A DNA stretch of 64,000 nt, from NCBI GenBank assembly GCA_934045075.1, contig OW203727.1, forward strand, positions 14,361,501 through 14,425,500, given 5' to 3'. Shown piece after piece: positions 63,389-64,000 of the stretch. The notes under the pieces were generated by a model, which made no database searches, was not told where the DNA came from, and saw only the letters and a list, made by a program, of their open reading frames with translations. The first letter of the stretch is position 1. Each line of letters starts with the position of its first letter. The stretch comes from Yponomeuta sedellus (Eukaryota; Arthropoda; Insecta; Lepidoptera; Yponomeutidae). A program made the position numbers and the translations under genes.

Positions 63389-63600
63389 TTAAAAACCTAT
63401 TTAGAGGCTAAAAATTTCACCCATGCCGGGATTCGAACCCGCAACCTCTGGCTATACGTACCAGCGCTCTACCAATTGAGCCAATGGGCGACTCACGACA
63501 TCAGGCTCAATTGGTAGAGCGCTGGTACGTATAGCCAGAGGTTGCGGGTTCCAATCCCGGCATGGGCGAAATTTTTAGCCTCTAAATAGGTTTTTAAATT
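63389..63600. repeat. near-perfect inverted pair of tRNA-derived SINE heads
   Basis: 63389-63483 (minus) and 63504-63600 (plus) are almost exact complements separated by about 20 bp. Each has ggctcaattggtagagcgct (A box) and gggttcgaatcccggc-type B box (one has gttccaatc). A cloverleaf with anticodon GTA can be drawn, but with C at position 33 and a weak acceptor stem, so this is SINE material. Confidence 0.8.
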
Positions 63601-63915
63601 TGTTCCTTAGCACGGGTTAGTGCATTAAAAATAAAAATGGTGTAAGTAGTGAAAGAGGTTTTTGAGGATCGTGGCATGTTGCTAGCCTTGGTTTCTGCCT
63701 ACCCCTCCGGGACACAGGCGTGAGTTTTTATGATGTATGTACTTCTTTTAATGACTCACGAACTCAGTAACTTCACATGACACACAATTACTGATATTAG
63801 AAAATTGCTCTCCAGAAGTAACGAAAATTTCATATACGTATTTCCTCAAATATCAGACCTTGTATTCCTCGTATACATTGGGTCAAGCACAATGACGCAG
63901 TCAAGTGAAAGCAGT

Positions 63916-63953
63916 CATTTTTTTGACGCAATGGCCATTGCGTCAAAAAAATG
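63916..63953. repeat. perfect 38-bp palindrome
   Basis: catttttttgacgcaatgg is followed directly by its exact complement, with no spacer. No element ends are identified around it. Confidence 0.85.
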
Positions 63954-64000
63954 TAACACAGTTTAAAACATTACATTTTCTTCGCCGTTAGCGAGTAGTA

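Noticed and set aside
63420..63492. Possible functional tRNA gene (anticodon GTA)
   Set aside because: A cloverleaf can be drawn, but position 33 is C, the acceptor stem is incomplete, and the unit recurs with a fixed non-tRNA tail, so it is a SINE head.

Overview
The window looks like a moth or butterfly (Lepidoptera) genome. It carries spliced host exons, tRNA-derived and 5S-rRNA-like SINEs, LINE 3' tails of the type common in Lepidoptera ('cactgctgggcaaag', 'gtccagcagtggac'), MITEs, and BEL/Pao, Ty3/Gypsy and Polinton elements. The species cannot be named from the sequence.

Host genes. A + strand leucine-rich-repeat gene, best matched to LRMDA (leucine-rich melanocyte differentiation-associated protein), is visible as four phase-compatible exons at 1-90, 45213-45352, 49555-49760 and 53912-53991. 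Its first visible intron is about 45 kb long and holds most of the mobile DNA. A - strand gene with five phase-compatible exons between 63203 and 57784 ends in a coiled coil and resembles the C-terminal half of CIN85/CD2AP (Drosophila cindr). The two genes converge.

Mobile DNA in the large intron. (1) A decayed THAP-domain gene whose first exon is tandemly duplicated (about 3.0-3.8 kb) is separated from its other exons (11.8-12.3 kb) by a young BEL/Pao element (3844-10979) with 595-bp LTRs, a 5-bp target duplication and one intact 1763-codon ORF. (2) A 2-kb near-palindrome (15002-16982) has Harbinger-like ends and TAA flanks. (3) A - strand Ty3/Gypsy element (18182-40765, 461-bp LTRs) is split between gag and pol by a 16.46-kb Polinton/Maverick (adintovirus-like) element (22220-38678). 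(4) A 2.95-kb TAA-flanked element (40912-43859) is built largely of a 47-bp minisatellite with a 15-unit higher-order period.

The Polinton is the centrepiece. It has 134-bp terminal inverted repeats, each itself a hairpin, and an exact 6-bp target duplication (ACCCGC). Rightward it carries a spliced three-exon gene with a tandem copy of its last exon, a protein-primed family B DNA polymerase with a zinc finger and an HNH-like insert, and a spliced 120-aa protein with a SUMO-interacting-like motif. Leftward it has a compact block, listed in transcription order: packaging ATPase, a conserved unknown protein, a fibre-like coiled-coil protein, retroviral-type integrase, a phospholipase-A2/pX-like protein, an adenain-like protease, penton (minor capsid), a 46-aa basic protein missed by length cut-offs, a double jelly-roll major capsid protein, and a 163-aa unknown protein. 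Replication, integration and virion modules are all present and open, so this may be a recently active, possibly virion-forming element.

The right third (43.9-64 kb) is host intron and intergenic sequence with SINEs, MITEs, a LINE C-terminal relic, microsatellites, and the exons of the two host genes.
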